Part shown: in pieces, positions 9,601 to 17,522 of the stretch
Layout: each line of letters opens with the position of its first letter
How positions within the stretch are numbered: the first letter of the stretch is position 1
Source: Bacteroidales bacterium
Lineage (GTDB): Bacteria > Bacteroidota > Bacteroidia > Bacteroidales > UBA12077
Assembly: GCA_003446015.1 (NCBI GenBank)
Contig: DMBU01000124.1
Span: 23,823 to 87,822, forward strand
Length of the DNA stretch: 64,000 nucleotides
Direction of reading: 5' to 3'
The notes under the pieces: model-generated
The model's database searches: none
Told to the model about the DNA's origin: nothing
The model's input: only the letters and a program-made list of their open reading frames with translations
Position numbers and translations under genes: made by a program

Positions 9601-10973
9601 TGTCGATTAAAAATGTTTCTGCTTCATATACCATCACTCAGGGGTCGAGTTTAGCAGGTTATAAACCTTCCTCTAGTATATTAGGGATGGATCAGGATTT
9701 TATTGATCCTAATGGACAACATAGTAAGTTTGAAGCTCCGGGATGGCCATTTGTGTTAGGATGGCAGGACGATAATTTTGCTGAAAAAGTCATTACAAAT
9801 CAATGGTACACGGAAGATAGCACATTAAATACTCCATATTTAATGACCCAGAATGAAAACCTGAATTTCAGAGTTTCTCTTGAGCCCGTTCGGGGTTTAA
9901 AAATTGACTTAACGGCGAACAGAACCATCTCTGAAAATAATAGCCGCTATTATACTAATCAATCAACAGATCCTTATTCTCAACAAATAAGTGGAAATTT
10001 CTCAATGACCTATATTACCATTGGATCTGCATTTGAGGGAGGTTCAAAGGATAATAATTACTATTCGAAAGCCTTCGAGGATTTTAAAGTTTATCGACTT
10101 GAAATCTCACAACGATTAGGAGATGAAAGATCAGGTACAAACTCGCATGATTTTGAACCAGAATATGCCGAAGGTTATGGAAGCTTATCGCAAGAAGTAA
10201 TGGGACCCGCATTTCTGGCATCTTATGGTTCGTGGTACGATGAAAGTAATATTCCGTTGGATATGTTTCAGAAAATTCCATTACCAAACTGGAGCATTCG
10301 ATATGATGGTTTAAAAGATATTTCATTCATGAAAAAGATTTTTAAATCAGTGAACCTAAGTCATGCATATCGGTCGTCATACAATATTGGCTCATACATT
10401 AATAATACAGATTTCTCATTTGGTGTAGGGAACCCTGCAATTAAGGATGAAACAGGGAATTATATTCCACAATACGAATATAATAGTGTTTCGATTAATG
10501 AACAGTTCAGTCCACTGATTAATGTTGATATGACCTTCATTAATAACTTAACCGCCCGTTTCGAATTGAAAAACAGCAGAACCGTAACATTGAGTTATTC
10601 CAATAATCAAATTACAGAAGTTTTTACCGACGAAATGGGCTTTAGTATTGGATATCGCTTTGATGATTTTAATTTGATTTTCAATTTTGGAGATGGACAG
10701 GAGAATTTTAAAAGCGATTTAAATATTCGTGCCAATTTAAAAATACGCGACAATAAAACAATTCTTCGAAAAATAGTTGAAGATGATGAAATTCCTTCTG
10801 CCGATCAAAAAGTTACGATTATAGGTATTTCGGCAGATTATTTATTAAGTAATCGATTAACACTACGATTGTTCTACGATCAAAATATTTCTGATCCTTT
10901 AGTTGGAACAAACCCTTACCGAATTTCAAATACCGATGTTGGTTTTAGTCTAAGATTTACTTTAACTGAATAG
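3612..10973 (+). CDS. sprA: T9SS outer-membrane translocon protein SprA
   Basis: SprA (Sov in Porphyromonas) is the giant outer-membrane beta-barrel through which type IX secretion cargo leaves the cell. It is 2453 aa, the size expected of the family. The start is TTG at 3612, giving a clean signal peptide (MKRIFIYRLLLIFLIMVCAN, cleaved after VQA). The next ATG (3657) would delete most of that signal, so TTG is supported. The N-terminal region has the family segment RMTLEEYQDYQFEQSLRNYW and long runs of alternating beta-strand pattern continue to the end (GFSLRFTLTE). An acidic segment near residue 820 (AYIDDFEGSETSMDM) is typical of the family. It sits between ruvA (17 nt upstream) and gcvH. 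No other T9SS core gene (gldKLMN, porV, sprE, sprT) is in the window. Confidence 0.96.
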   Translation: MKRIFIYRLLLIFLIMVCANNVQAKFLYQFDFQLKDSLKFQFNDQDNYGYDEPETSPLYLESPSNIKDTVEYDPATNEYIITQKIGDQDYRPAKRMTLEEYQDYQFEQSLRNYWRQRAKGESMEAQSGLFPNLRLGGEAFDKIFGDNAINIVPMGSAELIFKININNNENPTISENLRKTTTFDFEEKIMMNVTGNIGDKIKLGVNYNTEATFDFENQTKLEYIGKEDEIVKRVEAGNVTLPLPGSLITGSQSLFGIKTEFQFGKLTVTSVFSQQKGETKVIEVKGGAQTQQFEIQADQYDANRHFFLAQYFRELYNDALKELPIIKSPVTITKIEVWVTNKVNNNEENRNILALLDLGESDSSIFADDVIDPLTNRPYPDNGINNLYGNVLNFNRDRDFNVIGNELESNWGSSNFKSGQDYEKIGSARKLKSNEYQLNERLGYISLNSALNADEILAVAYELDVGGTRYQVGDFSTDGIDAGTDAEKSPYLMAKLLKGTNLTPSIPTWDLMMKNIYAIGAYQVNSQDFILNVLYQDDKTGNALNYIPEGKINKQILLKVLNLDNLNSQLDATPDGRFDFIEDITINASNGRIIFPVLEPFGSYLKDQFDNNTIADKYIFQELYDTTLTYARLVAEKNKFKLKGEYKSASSSEITLNAINIPQGSVKVMAGGQQLVENQDYTVDYNLGRVRIINQGLLESGTPLQISLESQALYSIQTKTLLGTHLNYQVSDNFNIGATVMNLTERPLTQKVSIGEEPISNTIWGLNTSYRTESQFITSLVDKLPFLETKEKSSILVDAEFAQLIPGHSSAIGAEGNAYIDDFEGSETSMDMKSYNAWVIASTPQGQSDLFPEAVSADNLVYGYNRAKIAWYKIDPLFLRNNSLTPGHIKSDAEQQSNHFVREIYEDEIFPNKQSETTVPNALQVLNVAYYPTEIGPYNYVVKDTLPLALGLDENGELKNPETRWAGIMREIPTSDFESANVEYIEFWLMDPFVYDSTRTGGNLYFNLGNVSEDILRDSRKSFEDGLPNTDIIEDVDTTAWGRIPGNDYSVGAFDNPNTLQDIGLDGLGNADEETFFNDYLDDIENLITNPEIVDHFRNDPSKDNFHYYRGDDYDALQLSILGRYKQYNGMEGNSSGSNATLSTKIPDSEDINRDKTLSETESYFQYKVELDPNKMEVGQNYIVDRVSGYDVDLPNGEQNVKINWYQFRIPVRQPDQTIGAIQDFTSIRFMRMFLNEFEDSIILRFAKLELVRSEWRKYDISLMEGHEGLSTPENSNGTFEISSVNIEENDNYALPPGVDRVIDPTNPQLRQLNEQSMVLKVKDLDDGDARAAYKTINLDLRQYEKLKMYVHAEGLENEILNDEDLRVFIRLGTDYNGNYYEYEMPMKVTPPGNYNEFSREEIWPEDNNIEIILDDLVDVKQARNEELQQANTVFTYNSVYSLYKDKTRISVRGNPNLSNVVTIMIGVRNPSKQNNTVSNDDGMPKSGEIWVNELRLTNFKEDGGWAARARVSTKLADLGTLNVSGSVSTPGFGSIEKSVSERSTEEIIEYDVSTNLDLGKFFPEKAKVSIPVYAGYSESFINPEYNPLDPDVTLKDALQKADTKEERDSIKNAAQDYTQRKSINFTNVKINKSSEKPQFYDVSNFSVSYSYNETFARDVNTEYDVLKNYRGALNYIYNTRPKIVAPFRKSGGILNTKALAIIKDFNFYYMPTSFSFRTDVFRKYQANKTRNIYDANNIIEPTYNKEFNWNRYYDLKWDLSRSLKLDFSATNIARIDEPYGEVDRHNKDSYQEWKDSIWENIWNFGRNTQYNHNLNVTYRVPINKIPLLDWTNLTARYNATYNWEAGPLLSPDSEYDLGNSIRNSNTIQFNAQGNMLNLYNKLGFLKRINQKYSKPKSQRKKTEYENVSYQADNVWFREGRSRSIYHELNTEEITNVKVTDAEGNEVKGEWNVSTKRKITFKSEKDVDNTIILVEGKIEKKENPLVFVAENTALLIMSIKNVSASYTITQGSSLAGYKPSSSILGMDQDFIDPNGQHSKFEAPGWPFVLGWQDDNFAEKVITNQWYTEDSTLNTPYLMTQNENLNFRVSLEPVRGLKIDLTANRTISENNSRYYTNQSTDPYSQQISGNFSMTYITIGSAFEGGSKDNNYYSKAFEDFKVYRLEISQRLGDERSGTNSHDFEPEYAEGYGSLSQEVMGPAFLASYGSWYDESNIPLDMFQKIPLPNWSIRYDGLKDISFMKKIFKSVNLSHAYRSSYNIGSYINNTDFSFGVGNPAIKDETGNYIPQYEYNSVSINEQFSPLINVDMTFINNLTARFELKNSRTVTLSYSNNQITEVFTDEMGFSIGYRFDDFNLIFNFGDGQENFKSDLNIRANLKIRDNKTILRKIVEDDEIPSADQKVTIIGISADYLLSNRLTLRLFYDQNISDPLVGTNPYRISNTDVGFSLRFTLTE

Positions 10974-10992
10974 TATTTTAATAAATTTTGTT

Positions 10993-11000
10993 TAATTTTG
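10993..11000 (+). promoter_or_regulatory. Probable promoter -7 element of gcvH
   Basis: TAATTTTG matches TAnnTTTG and lies 51 nt before the gcvH ATG, just past the sprA stop. No good TTTG lies 19 nt upstream. It suggests gcvH can be transcribed independently of sprA. Confidence 0.4.
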
Positions 11001-11051
11001 ACTTGAAATTTAAATTACAATCAACGTTTATCTAATCAAAATAAAAATATT

Positions 11052-11432
11052 ATGAATATTCCAGGAAACTTAAAGTACACAAAAGATCACGAATGGATCC
11101 GTATTGAAGGAGACGAAGCTTATGTTGGTATTACCGATTATGCTCAAGGCGAATTGGGAGACATCGTTTTTTTGGAGATTGAAACTGAAGGTGAAGAATT
11201 AGCTAAAGAAGAAGTCTTTGGAACTATTGAAGCGGTAAAAACCGTTTCTGATATGTTTATGCCTGTGGGTGGCGAAGTTATTGAAGTAAACCCAAAACTG
11301 GAAGAATCTCCAGAGATTGTTAATAAAGATCCATATGGAGATGGTTGGTTAATTAAAATTAAAGTGGCTGATGCTTCAGAACTTGATGAATTATTAGATC
11401 CTGCTGCATATAAAAAACTTTTGGAAGCATAA
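11052..11432 (+). CDS. gcvH: Glycine cleavage system H protein
   Basis: GcvH carries the lipoyl arm that shuttles the aminomethyl group between the P, T and L proteins of glycine cleavage. The 126-aa length is standard. The lipoyl-attachment lysine is Lys63 in IEAVKTVSD, and the fold is recognisable throughout (HEWIRIEGDEAYVGITDYA at the start, DPYGDGWLIKIK near the end). gcvP, gcvT and lipoylation genes are not in the window. It lies 78 nt after sprA, is followed by a strong terminator at 11456-11482, and converges on the histidine kinase gene whose stop codon falls at the edge of that terminator. Confidence 0.97.
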   Translation: MNIPGNLKYTKDHEWIRIEGDEAYVGITDYAQGELGDIVFLEIETEGEELAKEEVFGTIEAVKTVSDMFMPVGGEVIEVNPKLEESPEIVNKDPYGDGWLIKIKVADASELDELLDPAAYKKLLEA

Positions 11433-11455
11433 TTATAACTGATATATAATAAACG

Positions 11456-11482
11456 AACCATCCAAACCAGGATGGTTTTTTT
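11456..11482 (+). terminator. Terminator of gcvH
   Basis: An 8-bp perfect stem (AACCATCC at 11456-11463, GGATGGTT at 11470-11477) with a 6-nt loop runs into a T tract. It ends the sprA/gcvH transcription unit and sits in the 48-nt gap between convergent genes. Confidence 0.78.
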
Positions 11483-14156
11483 ATGTATTTATGGGAAGTG
11501 TAAAAATAAATCTGGAACCAAATCCAACTTTACTTTCAACCCGAATATTTCCACCATGTTTCTCCACAAATTCTTTGCATAAGATAAGGCCCAGTCCTGT
11601 ACCCATTTCATCTTCAGTACCTTCAGATGTAAAGTTTTCATCAAGTTTAAATAGTTTTTCAATATTTTCTTGGTTTATTCCTATTCCCGTGTCGCGAATT
11701 GTAATTTCTTTAAAACCGTCAAAATCTTTTTCAAGTATTTCTATGGCTCCACCACGTTCTGTGAATTTTAACGCATTTGAAACCAGGTTTCGTAAGATAG
11801 TTTTAAGCATATTTTGATCAGCGAGAACTTTCGATTCCTCAATAGTACTATTTGTAAGCGTAATTTCTTTTTGAAATGCTTTTGAACTATATAACGAGAA
11901 TGTTTCTTCAGTAAGGCCGTAAATATTTATCATTACAGGATTATACTGGATTGTCCCCATTTGTGACCGCGACCATTCAAGTAAATTAATTAATAACTCA
12001 TAACCATTTTTTGAAATTTGATACAAGCTATTATGAAAGTATTTTACTTTCTCAGGACTCATACGATCATATCCATGCACCAGCAGTTGTGCCAGACCTA
12101 TTAACGAGTTAAACGGATTTTTTAAATCGTGTGCAATAATAGAAAAGAATTTATCTTTTGTAATTAAAAGTTTTTGAAGTTCTTCTTCTACTTTTTTGAA
12201 CTTAGTAACATCCGAATCAATCGCTATTAATTTATAAACCTCATTTTCAGCATTTAAGATTGGAGTTAAGGTAGTATGAATTCTAAATTCTTTTCCTTCT
12301 TTTGAAACCATATCTGTTTCATAAACCTGAGATTTTTTTTCGGCAAGAACTTTTGAAAAAATCTCTTCAATGTTCGGATTAGAGCTTGATTCAAGATAGG
12401 TTTTTCCTTTTTCTGCCAGAAACTCATCAAAGGTATATCCATAAAGCCTGGTATAACCATCATTAATCCATTCAATTTCTCCTTCTGGATTTGAAATCAG
12501 GATAGCATTATCTGTTTTACTGGCAACAATTGAAAGTTTTTCAAGCTCTGAGTTGATTTTCTTAAGATTTTTGGCATTTTCTTCTATTTCCTGGTTTTTG
12601 CTTCTTATTTGTTCGTTCTGACGTTCCAGAATCTTGTTTGCTTTAATTTTGTTTTTAAAACTTAAAAAATAAAGAACGAGAAGGATTAAAATAATAGAAG
12701 ATCCTGCAATTAATAGATTTCTTAACGTTTTTTGTTTCTCAATTTTTTCTGATTTAAGTTCGCTTGCTCTTGATAAGTTACTTATTTCTGCGTACTGTTT
12801 TTGCAAATGGTATGAAGTATTTATTTCGGAAATAGCAGATTTCTTCGAGTCAAGAACAGAGTCTTTAAGATTTGTATAGCAAATATGAAAATTTAGTGCT
12901 TTTTTGAATTCCCCATTTTTTTGATATAATTGTGATAACAATAAACAAACTTTGTATTCATCTTTTAAGATGTTGTTTTTGGTAAGATCAAGCGCTTTTA
13001 GTAAATGAAATTCTGCTTTATCCACATCTCCTTTCTCAAGATAGATTTCACCAATTGACAGATGGTTATTCACAATTAGCAGAATATCGTTTATCTCAAC
13101 ACTTATTGCCAATGAGCGATTAAAATAATCAAGGGCAGTTTTAAAATCTTTCTTAATCTTAAAAGCTTGTCCAATATTAAATGTAGTTCCCTCATAGTTT
13201 ATTTTAATATTGTTACTTTCATACAAATATAAAGACTTGTAAAAAAAATATTCGGCGCTATCAGACATTCCTTTATCAAGGTAAATTTCTCCAATATTGT
13301 TATATGCTGCAACAATCCCTTCCCAGTCTTCAAGTTGTTGATCAATTTGTAATGACTTTTTTTGATATTCAAGAGCCTTTTGGTAATCTTCAATGAAGGT
13401 GTATATATTACCTAAATTTGTATACGAATTTGATTTTGTATAGAGATCATTTGTTTGTTCAGAAATTTTTAAAGCCTCGAAATTATAACTCATCGCCTTT
13501 GAAAGGTTCCCTTGTGTAAAATAGATGCTTGCCAGGTTAATTAAAGCTAATCCTTTTTTCTGTTTCAGATTTAATTGATCGCAAATTTGAATTGAATTCT
13601 CCAGGGCTTTTATGGCTAAATTAATCTCTCCGGTTTTTTTATAAACTGCTCCGAGATTATTATATAGATTTATTAATCCTTCGTTGTCTCCTAAATCAAG
13701 TTTAAATCCGATTGATTTATTGTAATAAAATGATGCAGAATCATAAGATGCTTTAAAAAAATGGATATTACCCAAATCAAGGTAAACGTCAGCAAGCCCA
13801 TTGAAGTTTTCAAGTTTGTTAAATATTCTGAATGATTGAATATAATATTTTTTGGCGGTATCAAGATTCCCTAATAAAAGCTCACCATCACCTGCCTGTT
13901 CAATTGAAATAGCTGCTAATAATCCATCATTAATGTTTTTCGAAAGATTAAAGGCTTCAATGGCATAAGAAACCGTTTTTTGAGGATAAATCCTTTTGTA
14001 GGCCTTAGATAATTCTATGAGCTTATTAATGCGGTCTTTACCTGATGAAGCTTTTAATAAGTTCTCTAAACTATCAATATTGGTTTGAGCAAATGAAATA
14101 GTTGAAATGAAAAGGAGGGGAAAAAGAATTATATTTTTCAAATGATTAAATTTCAT
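11481..14156 (-). CDS. TPR-sensor PAS hybrid-type histidine kinase (no receiver)
   Basis: Membrane-bound sensor histidine kinase, 891 aa. A signal peptide (1-23, ending ISFAQ) precedes a large predicted periplasmic array of tetratricopeptide repeats (about 40-440; repeated motifs such as NLGNIYTFIEDYQKALEYQ). A transmembrane helix lies near 476-498 (LLIAGSSIILILLVLYFLSF), then a coiled coil (IRSKNQEIEENAKNLKKINS) and a PAS domain (about 545-660, with WINDGYTRLYGY). The phosphoacceptor is His676 in the H-box SIIAHDLKNPFNSLIG. The HATPase domain shows the N box (ILRNLVSNALKF), G1 (DTGIGI) and G2 (GTGLGL). No response regulator adjoins it, so it is an orphan here. The TPR sensor suggests peptide or protein sensing, which is inference. 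Confidence 0.9.
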   Translation of the reverse strand: MKFNHLKNIILFPLLFISTISFAQTNIDSLENLLKASSGKDRINKLIELSKAYKRIYPQKTVSYAIEAFNLSKNINDGLLAAISIEQAGDGELLLGNLDTAKKYYIQSFRIFNKLENFNGLADVYLDLGNIHFFKASYDSASFYYNKSIGFKLDLGDNEGLINLYNNLGAVYKKTGEINLAIKALENSIQICDQLNLKQKKGLALINLASIYFTQGNLSKAMSYNFEALKISEQTNDLYTKSNSYTNLGNIYTFIEDYQKALEYQKKSLQIDQQLEDWEGIVAAYNNIGEIYLDKGMSDSAEYFFYKSLYLYESNNIKINYEGTTFNIGQAFKIKKDFKTALDYFNRSLAISVEINDILLIVNNHLSIGEIYLEKGDVDKAEFHLLKALDLTKNNILKDEYKVCLLLSQLYQKNGEFKKALNFHICYTNLKDSVLDSKKSAISEINTSYHLQKQYAEISNLSRASELKSEKIEKQKTLRNLLIAGSSIILILLVLYFLSFKNKIKANKILERQNEQIRSKNQEIEENAKNLKKINSELEKLSIVASKTDNAILISNPEGEIEWINDGYTRLYGYTFDEFLAEKGKTYLESSSNPNIEEIFSKVLAEKKSQVYETDMVSKEGKEFRIHTTLTPILNAENEVYKLIAIDSDVTKFKKVEEELQKLLITKDKFFSIIAHDLKNPFNSLIGLAQLLVHGYDRMSPEKVKYFHNSLYQISKNGYELLINLLEWSRSQMGTIQYNPVMINIYGLTEETFSLYSSKAFQKEITLTNSTIEESKVLADQNMLKTILRNLVSNALKFTERGGAIEILEKDFDGFKEITIRDTGIGINQENIEKLFKLDENFTSEGTEDEMGTGLGLILCKEFVEKHGGNIRVESKVGFGSRFIFTLPINT

Positions 14157-14191
14157 TATATAAATATAAAAATTAATTATTTATATGTACG

Positions 14192-14231
14192 AAAAAAGCA
14201 GGTCAAAGTAAACATATTGACCTGCTTTTTT
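14192..14231 (-). terminator. Terminator of the M14 carboxypeptidase gene
   Basis: A 15-bp perfect inverted repeat (14192-14206 with 14217-14231; core AGCAGGTCAA/TTGACCTGCT, A-tract and T-tract flanks) with a 10-nt loop. It lies 17 nt past the M14 stop on the minus strand and separates that gene from the downstream histidine kinase. The flanks make it work in either direction. Confidence 0.78.
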
Positions 14232-14247
14232 ATTTTTATTTTATTAA

Positions 14248-16875
14248 TTATAACAATATTGAATTAAAAAGCAATTTGTAAGTGGCCGGTGTTGAAGCTC
14301 TAAATTGAGGATTAAAACTAAACAATACGACCTGTCCTTTCCCCTTTTTTAACCAAACTATTGAGGTCATGTTTCCAATTTTTTCTTCATTTTCAATATA
14401 TCCGCTAATCAAAATGTCTCTTTCCGGAAATGTGCCAATAACTCTTCTGTCAACATCAAAATAAGGCTGCCAGGTTTTAAATATAGGACCATCTCTATGG
14501 AAAACCCCAACGCTTGATGGCATACCATAGGTAATTGGATGATCCTTTTTAAGATTAATTTTTAAAAGAGATCCCGGACACGAAAAACCTTGCTTAACTA
14601 TATTTTCTGAAACATTTTTAACAGGGAATTCAAACTCTTCTTTAGTTTTATCATCATTAGAAATTTTTTGAATTCCTGAAAATAATTCTGTCGCATCTCT
14701 CCATGCAATTGCTTTGCCTCCATTACCAATAAACTTAAGAATCTTTTCATAACCTTCCTCTTCCATCCCTCTCAAATATTCGGGCGGGTATTTCATGAAA
14801 TATTGTTCGTTTTCTGATTGAAATGATCCTGTTAGTAAAACAGATTTTTTCTCATCAGGAACAATTAATACATCATAATCTTTTTCAAAATCGATTTTCT
14901 GAACTTCGTCTGGACGGATCGTGTTAAATGGAATATTATATGAGTCCAGTACATATCTGGTCCATCCTGCATCCATTGCGTGGTAATAAGTTTCAAGTAA
15001 TGCAATTCGAGGTAGCTTAAGATCTCTCTTAGTTACGGTAACATTGGTTTTTAAATATTCCGGTGTAAAATTCAGAACTTTGGTAAGCTCTTCAATGTTT
15101 TTATTTTTATAAACAATAAAACTACCCGTTGGGTATTCTTGTCCATTAACATTATATGGTTCAAGTATTTGCTCTACTTTTATCCCGTTTTTTAAAGCTG
15201 TAAAAACGGCTTTAAAACTATTATTATTAGATGAGCTTAACAAAAGGAAATTGTATTCAGAATCAGCAGAAGTATAAAGATTATAAGGCGCTTCAAGCTC
15301 AGTGTAAGCATTTTCAAAAGAACCTTTATTTTCGTTTATTTCAAAAACTTGTACGCCCTTATGAAGTGGTAAAGACCATGATGTAATATCGTATGGCTTA
15401 ATTAATTCTCCACCGGGAGTGTAATGCCGGGCAGGAAAGACCTGTGACTCAAGAATTTCTTTAATAAAAGCCCTGAATGGTTGAGCAAGAGGGACGATTA
15501 TATCACCCGAGTAAAAACTAGTGTTTTCAATTTGAATATCCTTTTTAAGTTTATATACCTTAATCCCGTGATCGTTTAATAAATTAATAAGATTAACAAG
15601 TTCACTCAGGTCGTGCTGTTTTTGTGGAAAAACATAATAATATGGAGGAGTGTTTTCCCCTTTTGAAACCTCTTTTTTACACATATCGTTTCTGAACTTA
15701 AGAATTTCTTCTTTGTACAATGAAGCAGTTTCCAGGTATGATTTTGTTGAAATTATTTCGTATTGAATTAAATCGCTCAATCGCCACCATCCACCCTCCC
15801 AAGGTTCGGGCATGTTAATACTTTTCTTGTATTCTCCCATACCTTTGCCATATGCTCCTAATTCATTCGGTTCAATATAAATTGGAGTGGCGTATTTAGC
15901 ACTTGCACCTTCGGTTAACATTCCAATCGTATTTTTCCAAATACAAGTTTCTGTCGGCCCCGGCCAATAGTCATCGAATAAATAGTTTTGTGAAATTCCT
16001 TTCAGTCCGGCTTCTGTCATTTTAGTAATTGTTCTCGATCCAAATATTTTCATCCAGTTCCAAATGCCTGCATCAATATTTTCTGCAATAGGATCATGAG
16101 GGGGTGATACAAAATATCGTGGCCCTCCCGATCCCATTTGATGTTTTTCAACCATAACCTGAGGAAACCATTCTTTACTAAATAAATCAGAAATAGCTCT
16201 TGTATCACTCTGTGTTAATGCAACAAAATCTCTGTTGTTGTCGTGTCCCACATATTTATGATATAATCCGGGCATTGATGAGCCTTCGTATTTAGTTCCT
16301 TTGTACTTCTTATAATGATTAATGACCATATCCATTCCGTCAGGATTATGATTTGGAACAACCATATAAACTACATCGTTTAACCAGGAATTTATTTTTT
16401 CATCTTGACTGGTTAATAATTCATACGCAATTAATGGTAAAGCTTGTGATGGACCAACTTCATTTGAATGCATCGACAGGGTAAATAGAAAAAAGACTTT
16501 TCCTTCTTTAACAAATGTGTTTTGTTGCTCTTCTGATAAATGATAATTTAATGCAAGCTCTTTGTTAATTTCTTTTAACTTATCCAGATTGTTTATGTTT
16601 TTTTCCGATGAAATAAATACAGCATACATTGGTTTCCCCATTGGGGATTCTCCAATTTTTTCCATTTTTATCTTAGGAGAGTTTTGTTCCAGTTTCTCTA
16701 AATATGAAATTAAATTCTCATAATCAAACAACATTCTGTCGGAGCCAGGAATAAATCCAAAGTACCTTTCCGGATCAGGGATTGTCTCTTGAGAGTAGGC
16801 AACTGAACTAAAGAAAAGATTAAAAAACAGAAAAAAGGGAATTAAAACCTTGAGGTAAAGTTTGAGCTTTTTCAT
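14248..16875 (-). CDS. Secreted M14-family zinc carboxypeptidase with GATase-like C-terminal domain
   Basis: Zinc metallocarboxypeptidase, 875 aa, exported by a signal peptide (1-29, ending SVAYSQ). The M14 catalytic domain occupies about residues 40-390. Zinc ligands are visible as His136 and Glu139 (MHSNEVG) and His245 (EKHQMG). Glu322 (MLTEGAS) fits the catalytic glutamate, and PNHNPDGMD and HDNNRDF are conserved substrate-pocket segments. The last ~250 residues (from RIALLETYYHAMDAGW) look like a class I glutamine-amidotransferase-like Rossmann domain, with GNGGKAIAWRDA. A signal peptide but no T9SS tail or lipobox suggests a periplasmic location. It is followed by a terminator and is not clearly in an operon. 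A weak promoter-like TAAACTTTG (one extra spacer base) lies at 16940-16948. Confidence 0.9.
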   Translation of the reverse strand: MKKLKLYLKVLIPFFLFFNLFFSSVAYSQETIPDPERYFGFIPGSDRMLFDYENLISYLEKLEQNSPKIKMEKIGESPMGKPMYAVFISSEKNINNLDKLKEINKELALNYHLSEEQQNTFVKEGKVFFLFTLSMHSNEVGPSQALPLIAYELLTSQDEKINSWLNDVVYMVVPNHNPDGMDMVINHYKKYKGTKYEGSSMPGLYHKYVGHDNNRDFVALTQSDTRAISDLFSKEWFPQVMVEKHQMGSGGPRYFVSPPHDPIAENIDAGIWNWMKIFGSRTITKMTEAGLKGISQNYLFDDYWPGPTETCIWKNTIGMLTEGASAKYATPIYIEPNELGAYGKGMGEYKKSINMPEPWEGGWWRLSDLIQYEIISTKSYLETASLYKEEILKFRNDMCKKEVSKGENTPPYYYVFPQKQHDLSELVNLINLLNDHGIKVYKLKKDIQIENTSFYSGDIIVPLAQPFRAFIKEILESQVFPARHYTPGGELIKPYDITSWSLPLHKGVQVFEINENKGSFENAYTELEAPYNLYTSADSEYNFLLLSSSNNNSFKAVFTALKNGIKVEQILEPYNVNGQEYPTGSFIVYKNKNIEELTKVLNFTPEYLKTNVTVTKRDLKLPRIALLETYYHAMDAGWTRYVLDSYNIPFNTIRPDEVQKIDFEKDYDVLIVPDEKKSVLLTGSFQSENEQYFMKYPPEYLRGMEEEGYEKILKFIGNGGKAIAWRDATELFSGIQKISNDDKTKEEFEFPVKNVSENIVKQGFSCPGSLLKINLKKDHPITYGMPSSVGVFHRDGPIFKTWQPYFDVDRRVIGTFPERDILISGYIENEEKIGNMTSIVWLKKGKGQVVLFSFNPQFRASTPATYKLLFNSILL

Positions 16876-17012
16876 GACAAAAAGAATTAATTAGTAAGTT
16901 AAGATCCGATTGTAAAAAATTAGACTAATACATTATATGCAAAGTTTAATTATTCTAAAAGCTTCCAGAACAAATCTTTTATAAATCTGTTATAAATTAA
17001 AATCTAGATATA

Positions 17013-17492
17013 ATGATAAAAAAAATTAAGATACTTCTCTTTTTGATCATTGTCAATAGTACCATTTTGTTTTCTCAGGAATTTCCTGTGTATAGTTTTA
17101 AAGAATTTGAACCTTTGCTTCATAAAAATGATGATAAAGTTTATGTTATAAACTTTTGGGCAACATGGTGTAGGCCTTGTGTTAAGGAAATACCAACGTT
17201 TAATCAATTGTATGAAACATATAAAAATAATAATGTTGAAATCATTCTTGTTAGTCTTGATTTTGGCAAGAATTTACAATCAAGAATTTTAGATTTTAAA
17301 AACACACATAACATAAAAGCAACAATAATTATTCTTGACGACCCCGATAGTAATTCATGGATTGATAAAGTAAATAAAGATTGGTCCGGAGCCATACCCA
17401 CCACCATTATTTACAACAAAAAAGCGGTAAAGTTTTTTGAGCAATCGTTTGATTATAAGGAACTAGAAAATGAACTTAAGAACTTTTTATAA
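17013..17492 (+). CDS. TlpA/ResA-like periplasmic thioredoxin
   Basis: Exported thioredoxin-fold oxidoreductase, 159 aa. A signal peptide (1-21, STILFSQ) is followed by the domain core VYVINFWATWCRPCVKEIP, with the redox pair Cys53 and Cys56. The cis-proline loop appears as SGAIPTTIIYN. In this family the protein reduces or swaps periplasmic disulphides, often for cytochrome maturation, but no cytochrome gene is near. The next gene, 30 nt downstream, encodes another thioredoxin-fold protein and the two probably form an operon. Confidence 0.9.
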   Translation: MIKKIKILLFLIIVNSTILFSQEFPVYSFKEFEPLLHKNDDKVYVINFWATWCRPCVKEIPTFNQLYETYKNNNVEIILVSLDFGKNLQSRILDFKNTHNIKATIIILDDPDSNSWIDKVNKDWSGAIPTTIIYNKKAVKFFEQSFDYKELENELKNFL

Positions 17493-17522
17493 ACTATAAT
17501 TATTAATTAAATAATAACAAAT

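Noticed and set aside
10974..11051. Glycine riboswitch before gcvH
   Set aside because: The 78-nt gap is too short for a tandem glycine aptamer and shows no conserved GG-rich junctions.
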